From positions 1 through 64,000 of the forward strand of contig NZ_FQTQ01000062.1 of assembly GCF_900128525.1 (NCBI RefSeq): a DNA stretch of 64,000 nucleotides. Reading direction: 5' to 3'. The position numbers were made by a program, and so were the translations under genes. Below are positions 8,855 to 18,178 of the stretch, one piece after another. Under the pieces are notes generated by a model that saw only the letters and a program-made list of their open reading frames with translations, did not search any database and had not been told where the DNA came from. How positions within the stretch are numbered: the first letter of the stretch is position 1; each line of letters opens with the position of its first letter. This stretch comes from a methanotrophic endosymbiont of Bathymodiolus puteoserpentis (Logatchev). Lineage in GTDB: Bacteria; Pseudomonadota; Gammaproteobacteria; Methylococcales; Methylomonadaceae.

Positions 8855-9340
8855 TTATTTAATTTCAATTTTTCGCCGGCGCTGATGTGGCTTTTTATCC
8901 AGTTCGATTTTTAAGACGCCTCTATCATAACTGGCTTTTGCCGTATCTGCATCAACTTCGTATTCCATAGGAATGGAGCGACTAAATCGGCCGTAGGCAC
9001 ATTCCAATATACGATAGTTTCCTTCCGTTTTTTCTTCTTGGAATTGCTTCTCTCCACTAATGGTTAAAACATTATCAACAATATTAATATCAAAATCATC
9101 ATTAGCCAAGCCTGGCGCTTCTAGTTTAACAATGACTTTATTAGCATCATCATACATATCAACGCTCATTAATCCCCAGCGGGGGCTAGAGACAGGTACT
9201 TTATCCGCTTTTTCCTTATTATCACTAGAAACAAACTGAGTTAATGCATTGCTGGCATTATTTATTAAATCATTCCAGCCATGACTTAAGGTCTCCCAAG
9301 TACGGGATAAACCATTGGTTAAATTATTCATTTTTAACAT
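8855..9340 (-). CDS. hsp20: small heat-shock protein (Hsp20/alpha-crystallin), third of operon
   Basis: ATP-independent holdase of 161 residues. The ATG at 9340 is chosen because AGGAGGTG lies 4-5 nt upstream; a longer reading frame runs into the preceding gene and adds a non-homologous tail. There is a helical N-terminal arm (1-55), an alpha-crystallin domain (about 60-150) with the conserved AYGRFSRSIPM and DRGVLKIELDK segments (A-x-x-x-n-GvL type), and a very short basic C-terminus. It begins 16 nt after the previous sHSP gene. Confidence 0.93.
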   Translation of the reverse strand: MLKMNNLTNGLSRTWETLSHGWNDLINNASNALTQFVSSDNKEKADKVPVSSPRWGLMSVDMYDDANKVIVKLEAPGLANDDFDINIVDNVLTISGEKQFQEEKTEGNYRILECAYGRFSRSIPMEYEVDADTAKASYDRGVLKIELDKKPHQRRRKIEIK

Positions 9341-9356
9341 CGTACACCTCCTGTTT

Positions 9357-9737
9357 TTAAGCAACTTTAATAGTAATTTTTTTAGGCTGATGCTGTTCAA
9401 GTCGCGGAATAGATAATTTTAAAACCCCGTTATCTAATTTTGCATCTATCTTGCTGCTATCTAATTCATCACCTAAAGTAAAACGCCTTTCATATATATT
9501 AGCTCTTACGTCCATATAGGTAGCTTGCATATTTTCTTGTGTTGTTAAATCAACCTTGCCTTTGATGCTTAAAATATCCTGATCAACATCAATATCTAGC
9601 GCACTCTTACTCACACCAGGCAAATCTACATAAAGCACGACACCTTCTTTAGATTCATAAATATCGGTTGCCGGTGTTAATGCGGCCACTTCCACTTTAT
9701 TTTGTTGTGTTGTAAGCTCTTTGTTTTCAGTATTCAT
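9357..9737 (-). CDS. hsp20: small heat-shock protein (Hsp20), second of operon
   Basis: 126-residue alpha-crystallin protein. Start at 9737 is preferred over an in-frame ATG 15 nt earlier, because the GGAGGAT ribosome site lies between the two. The N-terminal arm is very short and the alpha-crystallin domain (about 28-126) ends in the DNGVLKLSIPRLE motif. The sequence differs clearly from the other two copies, so this is an old diversification rather than a recent duplication. It probably forms mixed oligomers, as IbpA/IbpB do (inference). Confidence 0.92.
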   Translation of the reverse strand: MNTENKELTTQQNKVEVAALTPATDIYESKEGVVLYVDLPGVSKSALDIDVDQDILSIKGKVDLTTQENMQATYMDVRANIYERRFTLGDELDSSKIDAKLDNGVLKLSIPRLEQHQPKKITIKVA

Positions 9738-9751
9738 AATATTATCCTCCA

Positions 9752-10186
9752 TTATTGAGCTGATATTTTAATTTGACGGGGCTGTGTTTCTGCACGTTTG
9801 GCAATCGTAATATGCAGCACACCATCTTTATAAACAGCCTGAGGCGATTCTGTATCAACCGTTTCGGGCAAAGTAATCACTCGTTTAAATGATCCTTCAA
9901 AACGTTCTTGACGATAACTACCTTTATCATCACCTTGAGCATCAGGAAGTTTTCGTGTACCCGATACACTCAACATATTTTTCTCTATAACGAGTTCAAT
10001 ATCATCCGGGTTCATTCCTGCGATAAATAAATAAACATCAACGCTTTTATCGGTGGTACTAATATTAATAGGAGGATAGGTCAATTGAGAATGACCTGCT
10101 AATGATCTATATACCTCGGGATAAAATAAACTTTCCATCTCATTGTCCAGCATGGAAAATGGGAACCGTAACATATTTGATATCAT
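9752..10186 (-). CDS. hsp20: small heat-shock protein (Hsp20), first of operon
   Basis: 144-residue small heat-shock protein and first gene of a three-gene operon, with ribosome site AGGAGA before the ATG. The N-terminal arm carries MLRFPFSMLDNEMES. The alpha-crystallin domain (about 40-140) shows RQERFEGSFKRVITLPE and KDGVLHITIAKR. A TGTCA-N6-TGACA palindrome sits about 90 bp upstream, shared with clpB, pointing to common stress control. Confidence 0.93.
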   Translation of the reverse strand: MISNMLRFPFSMLDNEMESLFYPEVYRSLAGHSQLTYPPINISTTDKSVDVYLFIAGMNPDDIELVIEKNMLSVSGTRKLPDAQGDDKGSYRQERFEGSFKRVITLPETVDTESPQAVYKDGVLHITIAKRAETQPRQIKISAQ

Positions 10187-10266
10187 GATTATTCTCCTGT
10201 TGTTAATACATATTAAGCTGTCTTAATTACTGACGGTGATAGGATAGGTAAAAAGAGGATTTTGTT

Positions 10267-10284
10267 CTGTCATTTAGGTGACAG
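10267..10284. promoter_or_regulatory. palindromic operator CTGTCA-N6-TGACAG upstream of hsp20 operon
   Basis: CTGTCATTTAGGTGACAG is a perfect 6-bp inverted repeat with spacer TTTAGG, differing at one spacer base from the clpB site (spacer TTTTGG). Its centre is about 90 bp upstream of the first hsp20 ATG. Confidence 0.6.
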
Positions 10285-10412
10285 AATGAATAATTTAATG
10301 ACTGATTTTTAGCAGGATCAATAGAAAAGTATAAAAGCCAGCCAATTAAAGTTACTTTCTGAGGTGGTGAACTTATTATACAAATTCAAGCATCAGCACT
10401 TCAGGTGTTCTT

Positions 10413-11705
10413 TCAAAAAATAAAATAGTCTTTCATCAGTAAATCAAGTTTTTTACTGAGACTATCTTCTGTTTTTATGCTCTTCAGCTGAAGATAGTGA
10501 TCTTCAGCTATTTGATCAAAAACGTGAAGAAGCTCTGGATCAAAATGAGAACCAGAACCTTTTCTTAAGATATTTATTGATTCAGCATAAGAATAGGCTT
10601 TTTTATAAGGGCGCTGAGAAGTTAATGCATCAAAAACATCCACAATGGCAAAGATTCTGGCATTGAGTGGAATTTTTTTACCTGTAAGACTATTAAAATA
10701 GCCCGAACCATCAAATTTTTCATGATGAAACTTCACCACATCTGTTGCATCATTTAACCATTCACTATGTTTAATAATGTCAACACCATATATGACATGA
10801 CGTTGCATTTCTTTAAATTCTTTAGCGTTAAGTTTACTTGGTTTTAATAGAATATTATCACTGATACCAATTTTGCCCACATCGTGTAAAAAAGCCCCCT
10901 TGATAAGGGATCTTATTTGATTTTCTTTCAGCTTAAGTGCCTGAGCAAGACAAATTGCATAAATAGTGACTCGATAATTATGTGCGCTAGTATCGCTATC
11001 ACGTTTAGCTATAGCACCGCCCAATACTTTTAAAAGGGTGATATTTGCATGTGACAAATTATTAGTACTTCTAATTAAGTCTTTATTTAAATGGATAATA
11101 ACGGGATAAAGCACCAGTGTCGTGAAGATAATGATTGCAATATATTGAGCCAATACAATAAAAGCATCATATATCATGCTCTTAATTTCACTTGAAGAAA
11201 CTTTGTAGATACCTTTTAAAAAGCCATTATTTAGCTTGCTTCCATTTTCTGTAAAAGGGATTTCAACTTCCATGTACAGCTCATTGGTAAAGGCATTATG
11301 GACAAAAAAAGTTTTGTAGTTGATATTATCATCCATCTGCACCTTATGGTCTTTGCGGATAAGTTCATCTTTAATTTTACCAACATCAACAGCTCCCACT
11401 GTTAGCAATAAATTGTGCTTTTCATTATAAAATTCGAGAATTATGAAGTGACTGTTTTTAAGTTTATCTTTTATTTCTTCTTGAAATACTAGGAATGTAT
11501 GCGTATTTTGATCGTATTTATATTGATTATAAAAATCAACATATTGTCTTGATTCTTCATAGGCCATGTGCACCACATTCTTCTCTATTCGTTCCAGCTC
11601 AATATAAAGTACTATTACTGAAACTACCAGAGCGATAAGAATGCTGACGATCAGTAATCTTTTGAAGACAACCTTATGAATGCTAGCTTTCAGTTTATTT
11701 TTCAT
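10413..11705 (-). CDS. membrane HD-GYP domain protein
   Basis: Predicted c-di-GMP phosphodiesterase anchored in the inner membrane. From the ATG at 11705 (430 residues) it has a TM helix near 14-37, a periplasmic sensor region (about 38-185), a second TM helix (about 188-208) and an HD-GYP domain (about 225-415) with HDVGKIG and HHEKFDGSGYF. The GYP proline is Phe here (GYF), an unusual change in the signature; the metal-binding HD and HH residues are kept. A GTG at 11714 is an alternative start. It overlaps the end of the K+ channel-like gene by 11 bp, so the two are coupled, probably in one operon with copA. Confidence 0.9.
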   Translation of the reverse strand: MKNKLKASIHKVVFKRLLIVSILIALVVSVIVLYIELERIEKNVVHMAYEESRQYVDFYNQYKYDQNTHTFLVFQEEIKDKLKNSHFIILEFYNEKHNLLLTVGAVDVGKIKDELIRKDHKVQMDDNINYKTFFVHNAFTNELYMEVEIPFTENGSKLNNGFLKGIYKVSSSEIKSMIYDAFIVLAQYIAIIIFTTLVLYPVIIHLNKDLIRSTNNLSHANITLLKVLGGAIAKRDSDTSAHNYRVTIYAICLAQALKLKENQIRSLIKGAFLHDVGKIGISDNILLKPSKLNAKEFKEMQRHVIYGVDIIKHSEWLNDATDVVKFHHEKFDGSGYFNSLTGKKIPLNARIFAIVDVFDALTSQRPYKKAYSYAESINILRKGSGSHFDPELLHVFDQIAEDHYLQLKSIKTEDSLSKKLDLLMKDYFIF

Positions 11706-12144
11706 CAGGATCACAGCATTTTATCTGTGGCCATAAGTTCCCCATCGCAAGAAAGGTAAAAGAAGCGGACCATGCGATCAGTAAAAGACCATTAAGCGCT
11801 TCAATTCCAGCCAGAAAGCGGATATGCCCCATTGGGTACGCATCACCTATACCCAAAGAAGTGAAGATAACACTGGAGAAATACAAATACTCCATAGGAT
11901 CATTTATCGTGATCCCTACTAAAGTCCCAATCTCAAAAATTTCTATGGAGCAAGCGAACATAATGGCATAAAAACCGATTTCAATAATATGGGTGAAAAA
12001 TAATACTAATATAATGAATAACACACGGTTCTGATCAGAAACAGTAAGAGCGGGGGTGTAATTCGAAAGCCACAGCAATACTTTGAAATGAAAAATAAAT
12101 GTCAGAATAACCAATAATAAAGCTAAAAAAATGACTAGGACCAT
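11695..12144 (-). CDS. two-TM ion channel (potassium-channel-like) protein
   Basis: 149-residue inner-membrane protein with hydrophobic segments near 2-24, 42-68 and 108-135 and a pore region reading FTSLGIGDAYP, a variant of the TVGYGD K+ selectivity filter. There is no cytoplasmic regulatory domain. It follows copA by 19 nt and overlaps the HD-GYP gene, so it belongs to that operon. Ion selectivity cannot be read with certainty because the filter is atypical. Confidence 0.75.
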   Translation of the reverse strand: MVLVIFLALLLVILTFIFHFKVLLWLSNYTPALTVSDQNRVLFIILVLFFTHIIEIGFYAIMFACSIEIFEIGTLVGITINDPMEYLYFSSVIFTSLGIGDAYPMGHIRFLAGIEALNGLLLIAWSASFTFLAMGNLWPQIKCCDPDEK

Positions 12145-12163
12145 AATTGTTACCCTTTGTATT

Positions 12164-14455
12164 TTAAAGTTGTAGGGTACGTAGCCTTAAGGCGTTGCTG
12201 ATAACAGAAACAGAGCTAAAACTCATCGCTGCAGCAGCAATCATCGGTGATAATAAAATCCCAAAGAAAGGGTATAACAGCCCGGCAGCGACAGGCACTC
12301 CCAGAGAATTATAGATAAAGGCAAAGAATAGATTCTGCCGAATATTTTGCATGGTTGACTGGCTCAAGCGATGCGCTTTTGAAATACCCAGCAAATCTCC
12401 TTTGACGAGAGTAACGCCAGCACTTTCCATCGCTATATCGGTCCCTGTCCCCATAGCAATACCAATATCAGCTTGAGCTAATGCCGGTGCATCATTGATT
12501 CCGTCACCTGCCATCGCAACAATGTGACCCTCTTGTTGTAGTTTTTTAACAACTTCCGCTTTTTGTTCTGGCAATACGTCAGCATAAACCTGGTCAATAC
12601 CCAGATTTTGGGCGACTGCTTGTGCGGTTACCTGATTATCACCTGTTAACATCACGACTTTAATACCACTTTTATGCAATTGCTGTAATGCTTTAACGCT
12701 GTTTTTCTTGATAGGGTCAGCAACGCTAATTAAACCGGCGGCTTTATTATCAATGCTAATCAGCATAACCGTTTGCCCTTGCTGGCGTAAGGTATCGACG
12801 CGCCCTACTAATTGTTGGGTATCAACATTTAATTCTGCCATCAGGGTTGCATTGCCTAAGGCAATCTGATGGCTTTTAACACCCCCAGTCACACCTCGTC
12901 CGGTAAGTGAGTTAAAATCTTCAACCTGCATCAGCGTCAGACCTTTATCTTTCGCTCCTTTAACAATTGCGCTGGCAAGCGGATGTTCACTGACTTGCTC
13001 CAGGCTAGCAGCAAAACGTAAAATATCCTGCTCTACAAAATCATTAAGAGCATACACCGAGGTTAATTTTGGTTTACCTTCCGTCAATGTTCCTGTTTTA
13101 TCAACCACCAGTGTGTCAACTTTTTCCATAATTTCCAGTGCTTCTGCATTTTTAATCAATATACCTGCACTTGCACCTCTTCCTGTGCCAACCATAATCG
13201 ACATCGGCGTTGCTAAACCTAAAGCACAAGGACAAGCAATAATTAACACAGCAACTGCATTCACTATCGCATGTGCCAAACGCGGTTCTGGTCCCCATAT
13301 CCACCAAACCAGCAGGGTTGCTATGGCGACTAATAATACAGCGGGGACAAAATAACCGGCAACGGTATCGACTACCTTCTGTATCGGTGCACGACTGCGC
13401 TGTGCTTCACTGACCATATGCACAATTTGAGCAAGCAGGGTTTCACTACCGACATGCTCTGCACGCATTAGCAAACTACCAGTACCATTAATTGTTGCTC
13501 CGATCAGAGGCAAATCAACAAATTTTTCAACAGGGATCGGCTCGCCCGTTACCATGGACTCATCCACAGCACTACTACCTTCAATGACTACGCCGTCAAC
13601 CGGTACTTTTTCACCTGGGCGCACGCGTAAAATATCACCGGGCTTGACCTGTTCCAGAGGGATGTCTTCTTCACGGCCATCATCATAGTGTACCCGTGCC
13701 GTTTTAGGGGCCAACCCAAGTAATAACTTAATGGCATCACTAGTTTTGCTTCTTGCTCGCAATTCTAGAACCTGACCTAACAAAACTAAAGTAGTAATGA
13801 CCGCAGCCGCTTCAAAATAAACAGCAACAGCCCCTCCCTCATCTTGCATAAGGGGTGGAAATAATTGTGGTAAAAAGGTTGCGATGACACTGTAGCCCCA
13901 GGCAACACCAATGCCTATGGATACCAGGGTAAACATATTCAGGCTACGGTGCATGATGGAAGCCCAGCCACGCTGGAAAAAAGGTAGTCCACACCAGAGT
14001 ACTACCGGTGTTGCTAAAGCAAATTCAAACCATTGTATTTGTTGCAGGGTGATTGCATCTGGCATCAAATCAGGTGTCATGTCATGGATCATCGCAATGA
14101 TGAATACAGGAAAAGATAGCAGTAAACTAACCCAGAAACGACGATTCATATTAATCAATTCAGTATTTTCAGCATCAACCTCAGTAACTCGAGGTTCTAA
14201 TGCCATACCACACTTTGGGCAGGATCCTGGCTTATTACGTACCACTTCAGGGTGCATGGGACAACTGTATTCAGTTTGCATGGAAGCATTTAATGAATAG
14301 TTAGCCAGCTCTAATGCCATACCACATTTTGGACAACTCCCCGGATGATCTTGTTGTATTTCGGGATGCATAGGGCAACTAAAGAGTTGTGTACCCTCTG
14401 AGTTATCTGAAGAATGCGCATTTTTGTTTTGATGATGACAGTTGTGCGAGTTCAT
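12164..14455 (-). CDS. copA: copper-translocating P1B-type ATPase CopA
   Basis: 763-residue Cu(+) exporter of the inner membrane. The N-terminus is His-rich, followed by two heavy-metal-binding (YHS-like) modules with CPMHPE and [11 protein letters not shown] (about 25-50 and 62-88) in place of classical HMA domains. The core shows the TGEP actuator motif, [11 protein letters not shown] in the metal-binding TM helix, [11 protein letters not shown] (phosphorylation), [14 protein letters not shown] and a final [15 protein letters not shown] helix, the P1B-1 copper signature. It uses ATP to move Cu(+) to the periplasm, where the multicopper oxidase encoded upstream could oxidise it. I see no clear CueR-type operator. 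Confidence 0.95.
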   Translation of the reverse strand: MNSHNCHHQNKNAHSSDNSEGTQLFSCPMHPEIQQDHPGSCPKCGMALELANYSLNASMQTEYSCPMHPEVVRNKPGSCPKCGMALEPRVTEVDAENTELINMNRRFWVSLLLSFPVFIIAMIHDMTPDLMPDAITLQQIQWFEFALATPVVLWCGLPFFQRGWASIMHRSLNMFTLVSIGIGVAWGYSVIATFLPQLFPPLMQDEGGAVAVYFEAAAVITTLVLLGQVLELRARSKTSDAIKLLLGLAPKTARVHYDDGREEDIPLEQVKPGDILRVRPGEKVPVDGVVIEGSSAVDESMVTGEPIPVEKFVDLPLIGATINGTGSLLMRAEHVGSETLLAQIVHMVSEAQRSRAPIQKVVDTVAGYFVPAVLLVAIATLLVWWIWGPEPRLAHAIVNAVAVLIIACPCALGLATPMSIMVGTGRGASAGILIKNAEALEIMEKVDTLVVDKTGTLTEGKPKLTSVYALNDFVEQDILRFAASLEQVSEHPLASAIVKGAKDKGLTLMQVEDFNSLTGRGVTGGVKSHQIALGNATLMAELNVDTQQLVGRVDTLRQQGQTVMLISIDNKAAGLISVADPIKKNSVKALQQLHKSGIKVVMLTGDNQVTAQAVAQNLGIDQVYADVLPEQKAEVVKKLQQEGHIVAMAGDGINDAPALAQADIGIAMGTGTDIAMESAGVTLVKGDLLGISKAHRLSQSTMQNIRQNLFFAFIYNSLGVPVAAGLLYPFFGILLSPMIAAAAMSFSSVSVISNALRLRTLQL

Positions 14456-14816
14456 AAAGTTCTCCTTATTACTCCACTTAAGTACCGTGGCAAAATCACC
14501 TTCTGTTACAGTTATCTACTTTTATTATTGCATCTTACTCTGATTGATAGCGGTAAAGGGATAATAGTTTTATTTTGGCACCTTTAATATAGTACCAAAA
14601 ATAGTTTACGCTTTTAGTAAGCCTTTTATCTGTCGCTGAGGGGCTTTTATCACGACTAATCATGCTCTTATCGTGGAAAATCTCCCTCCTACTCCAAGCA
14701 CAAACCGAGAAACGAAAGATACTTTTATTGCTGAAAATCTATAAGCCACTGTCAAAATGAATTCTTAGCGCTGATATCCCTTTGTCGCTTTCACACTCTA
14801 AAGGAAGAATAAATAA
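14456..14816. other. intergenic region between copA and multicopper oxidase
   Basis: 361 bp without a credible gene. It holds the copA ribosome site (AAGGAGAAC) and a decayed copy (14591-14696) of the MITE-like element at 5561-5720, recognisable from AGTACCAAAAATAGTTTACG and a degraded GAGGGGCTTTTA arm. Confidence 0.5.
14591..14696. repeat. degenerate copy of the MITE-like repeat
   Basis: AGTACCAAAAATAGTTTACG matches AGTGCCAAAAGTAGTTTACA at 5561 with few changes, followed by GAGGGGCTTTTA. The right inverted arm is decayed and no clear right terminal repeat remains. Confidence 0.5.
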
Positions 14817-16697
14817 CTAAGGAATCACTACAAATTGCCCCATCATGCCTGCATCTTCGTGCTCTAAAATATGGCAATGATACATATAAGGTATATCTGC
14901 ATCAGCAAAGTCTTCAAAGCGAGTGATGACTCGCACGGTTTCATTAGGCAAGACCAGTACAGTATCTTTCCAGCCAGCTTCACCCGCACTCGGTGCTTGT
15001 CCGTTACGATCCAGAATCTGAAACTGAATATCATGAATGTGAAAGGGATGCGCCATATTGGCTTCATTAGTGATAGCCCAGATTTCGGTATCGCCTAAAC
15101 GCACAGTTTCATCAATGCGTAGCATATCCATGGATTTATCATTAATGGTAAACATCCCCTCCATATTACCAGTACCACCACTACCCATACCACGGTTACC
15201 CATATTACCCCCCATACCTTGCTTTAGTATAAAAGGGCGAGTCAATACCGCATCTTCTGCACGTAATGTCTCTATGGTCACGAGTTGATTGGGAATATCT
15301 AAGCCATTATTACCTGCCTCACCGACTCGAATACTCATAAGATCAAAAGTTTGCATATCCAATGGGTCACGCATATTTGCGGTCTCAATGGTCGTCGGTG
15401 TGATTTCAGCTGAATAACTCTGCAACCGTAGAAATTTACCGCTGTCTTGACGTAAATCAAGCAGAATCTCAGCACGCTCTCCAGGAGATAACCGTAAACG
15501 ATTCATGGCAACAGGCGCTTGCAATAGGCCGCCGCCACTGGCAATTTGATAAAAACTACGATTATCGGCAAAGCCGAAGTTATAAATACGAGCATTAGAG
15601 CCATTTAACACACGCAGGCGTATCACTTGGGCGCGAGTTTCTAATGTTGGGGTTAATGCACCATTGATTAGCATATATTGACCACGCAAGCCCATTCTAT
15701 CGATCATATTGGTGAGCGTACTATCCATATTGCCATCTGCTGCAATACGCCGGTCTTGTACAACCACCGGAATATCATCCACACCATAATTATGGGGTAA
15801 AGCTAACTGGTCGCTCTTTGCATCATCGACAATAAATAAACCAGCCAACCCTTTATAAACATGTTCTGCTGTTTTACCTTCTAAATGAGAGTGATACCAA
15901 AGTGTTGCCGCTAATTGTTTGATTTCAAAAAAGGGCTGCCAAGTGCTGCCAGGTTCTATCACTTGATGCGGGCCGCCATCCATTTTTGCAGGGATATGTA
16001 AACCATGCCAGTGAATAGTGGTTTCTTCACCAACTTGGTTATTTATTTTAAATAACGCACGCTCTCCTCTAGATAGCCGAATAGTAGGGCCTAAATAGTC
16101 GCCATTAATGCCAAAGGTATCTGTTTGTGTGTCGGGTAAAAAAGTTTTTTTACCTTTTTGTAAGGTTAAATCAAATACTTTTTGCCCCTGTTCGTTAACA
16201 ACACCAGTGATTTGCGGTGGAATAGGTAAATTATTACCATTATTAATAAAATAGAAACTATCATTCACCAGCGGGCTTAACCACTTTTTACTGTTAAACA
16301 CACTAGCACCGACTTCCGTTGCCAGTGCATAAACCTGGTAACGACCGCTAGGAATGTTGCGCGGTAATTTTGGTAAGAGCAAAACCGTTCCCGACTGTTT
16401 TTTTGAATGGCTTACATTACTGCTATACAAGGTCGCATCAGTAACAAACCTAGGTGTACTTGCAAACAAACTCCCCGCTGTTAGAAACAATAGTTGCTCA
16501 TCAGGCAATTTTATTGCGACATAAATATCTGCATCAGGACTGTTTGTTGCCTGAATATCTAATTGTATATTCAAAGCTTCATTATATTTTTTTAAGTCAT
16601 GCCCGCTGACATTCAGACTTAGCTCCCACTCAGCATGTACGCTGAGTGGGGTAAGATAAATGCTAAATAATCCTAACATTATGATTAGTATTCTCAT
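14817..16697 (-). CDS. periplasmic multicopper oxidase
   Basis: 626-residue secreted laccase/CueO-type oxidase. It has a signal peptide (1-22, cleavage after VHA), then an unusual ~150-residue beta-rich N-terminal domain, then three cupredoxin domains. Copper ligand motifs are all present: HWHGLHIP, LWYHSHLEG, HPFHIHDIQ and YHCHILEHEDAGMM (type 1 copper with Met axial ligand). A Met/Gly-rich loop (MGGNMGNRGMGSGG and following) resembles copper-binding loops of CueO. It probably oxidises Cu(+) or organic substrates in the periplasm as part of copper tolerance with copA. Start ATG follows AAGGAGCAAT. Confidence 0.93.
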   Translation of the reverse strand: MRILIIMLGLFSIYLTPLSVHAEWELSLNVSGHDLKKYNEALNIQLDIQATNSPDADIYVAIKLPDEQLLFLTAGSLFASTPRFVTDATLYSSNVSHSKKQSGTVLLLPKLPRNIPSGRYQVYALATEVGASVFNSKKWLSPLVNDSFYFINNGNNLPIPPQITGVVNEQGQKVFDLTLQKGKKTFLPDTQTDTFGINGDYLGPTIRLSRGERALFKINNQVGEETTIHWHGLHIPAKMDGGPHQVIEPGSTWQPFFEIKQLAATLWYHSHLEGKTAEHVYKGLAGLFIVDDAKSDQLALPHNYGVDDIPVVVQDRRIAADGNMDSTLTNMIDRMGLRGQYMLINGALTPTLETRAQVIRLRVLNGSNARIYNFGFADNRSFYQIASGGGLLQAPVAMNRLRLSPGERAEILLDLRQDSGKFLRLQSYSAEITPTTIETANMRDPLDMQTFDLMSIRVGEAGNNGLDIPNQLVTIETLRAEDAVLTRPFILKQGMGGNMGNRGMGSGGTGNMEGMFTINDKSMDMLRIDETVRLGDTEIWAITNEANMAHPFHIHDIQFQILDRNGQAPSAGEAGWKDTVLVLPNETVRVITRFEDFADADIPYMYHCHILEHEDAGMMGQFVVIP

Positions 16698-17002
16698 TAT
16701 TGCTCCTTAGCTATGTAATAAATTATTTAGTTATAGTGCTATACATCTGATAACCGTAGAATATTTCATTCAGCATTATAACTGGCATTCAGAACAATAA
16801 ATTCTAATTAATCGACTTTTTGGTAACCCGCAATAAATAACCCCTTATTACGCAGTATTTTAGTTTACCTTTAAGGTACAGCAGTAGGTGCATAGAAGGC
16901 GACATAACTATTGCCGCAATGCAGAAAATGAGCAAATAGATCAGTCAGAAATGCACAACTTATTTGCTCCTCCATTCCTAACGCACTTAATAATGAATCA
17001 TA
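16698..17002. other. 305-bp gap upstream of multicopper oxidase
   Basis: AT-rich. It contains the oxidase ribosome site; I see no further gene, hairpin or repeat that I can support. Confidence 0.4.
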
Positions 17003-17100
17003 TTAGTGACTATGGCTACCGTGTCCACTGCTGCTCCTCTTCGAAGGACTCCCATTAGTACCGGTAGAAGCGCATGCAGAAAGTGTTAAGTACCCATGTA
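17003..17100 (-). pseudogene. remnant of a small lipoprotein gene cut by an insertion sequence
   Basis: The minus strand reads L-H-G-Y-L-T-L-S-A-C-A-S-T-G-T-N-G then a Ser/His/Gly-rich tail ending GHGSHSH and stop. LSAC is a good lipobox, so this is the signal-peptide end and short mature part of a small outer- or inner-membrane lipoprotein. The His-rich tail next to copper genes suggests metal binding (inference). No start codon remains upstream: the frame runs into the IS630-type element. Confidence 0.5.
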
Positions 17101-18178
17101 AAATTAATTTAACCTTTATGAAAAAGCCACTTTATGACTTCCGCCAATATTTTTAAGCACATTGAACAGCTCTCGCTCTAACGACTGATAAGATTCATAG
17201 GCTGAAAAAGGGAGCCATTCATACTTTATTTTACGCCAAATAATCTCAATGATATTTAACTCGGGTGAATAAGGAGGAATGGGGTATATAGTTAATCCAG
17301 CCTCTTTCCAGCGTTCAATGTTTTCCTTAAATTCATTGCTTGTATGAGTGGATGCATTATCAATAATCAGGACGGTTGGGATTTTAATTTTCTTAGCAAA
17401 CTCATCAATACAAGCTACCACCACTGAGGTATTAACCGTTCCCTCAAAGACAAATGAATCAAACTCGCAGTCCCTGTTAACAAAGCCCAATACATTGAGT
17501 CGTTTACTTTTCGAGCTAGGAACTTCGATTGTTTGACCTGATAATTGCCAGGCATAAGGAACGCAGGGCTCCAGTGTAAACCCTGACTCATCAAAGTAAC
17601 ATAAATTGATTTCACTCTCCTTATGCTGTTGTATGAGTTCTTTTATTTTCCCTTGCGCGACCTCAAAGTCTTTTTGATTTCGCTTTGATCGCAATGATTT
17701 TCTAACCCGTTTCCAGACAAGCCCTGCTTGTTTGCAAATCAATTTTATCGTATCAAGACTGACTGTGATGCCTAATTCTGCCTCCAGATCAGCCAGCACT
17801 GATTTTAAAGAGCGAGGCGATTTTTGAACTTTTTTTACAATATTATTTTTTTGATTCTCCGTTAAAATACTGGGGCGGCCTCGCCCTGGCTTATCAATTA
17901 GCCCGCAGATTCCAAATTCTTCCCACTTAGAAAACCAGGTTGAAACGGTCTGACGGCAGACATTATAAGTGGCGCAAATCACGGGAACTGAAACTCTCCG
18001 ATGACTCAACAAGATAGCATGAGATCGCCGCCTGCTTAAATAACGCGGGTGGTTTTTATGCATCTCATTTAATGTAGTAACTTCCTCTGCCGTGAGCTCT
18101 TCTATGTAAATCATCAAAAACCATGGGGATTAAAATAATGGGATTCTTATTATACACTTTTAGTTAAATTAATTTTTC
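17099..18178. mobile_element. IS630-type insertion sequence
   Basis: About 1.08 kb, bounded by inverted repeats AAAATTAATTTAAC (left, 17100-17113) and its complement (right, 18164-18177), enclosing one transposase gene. A TA sits at the left outer edge, as expected for this family, but the right-hand TA is not obvious. It interrupts a lipoprotein gene on one side and abuts the start of an unknown ORF on the other. Confidence 0.7.
17116..18114 (-). CDS. IS630-family transposase
   Basis: 332 residues from the ATG at 18114 (a TTG lies one codon upstream). N-terminal helix-turn-helix (about 30-80, with ICATYNVCRQTVSTWFSKWEE), a second HTH (about 85-140), then the DDE catalytic domain with YFDESGF, IIDNASTHTS and PPYSPELNIIEIIWR. 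The GRGRPS linker is typical of the family. It appears intact, so the element may still be mobile. Confidence 0.93.
   Translation of the reverse strand: MIYIEELTAEEVTTLNEMHKNHPRYLSRRRSHAILLSHRRVSVPVICATYNVCRQTVSTWFSKWEEFGICGLIDKPGRGRPSILTENQKNNIVKKVQKSPRSLKSVLADLEAELGITVSLDTIKLICKQAGLVWKRVRKSLRSKRNQKDFEVAQGKIKELIQQHKESEINLCYFDESGFTLEPCVPYAWQLSGQTIEVPSSKSKRLNVLGFVNRDCEFDSFVFEGTVNTSVVVACIDEFAKKIKIPTVLIIDNASTHTSNEFKENIERWKEAGLTIYPIPPYSPELNIIEIIWRKIKYEWLPFSAYESYQSLERELFNVLKNIGGSHKVAFS

Noticed and set aside
14456-14530. CueR-type operator before copA
   Set aside because: The expected long dyad with ACCTT arms and correct spacing could not be found.
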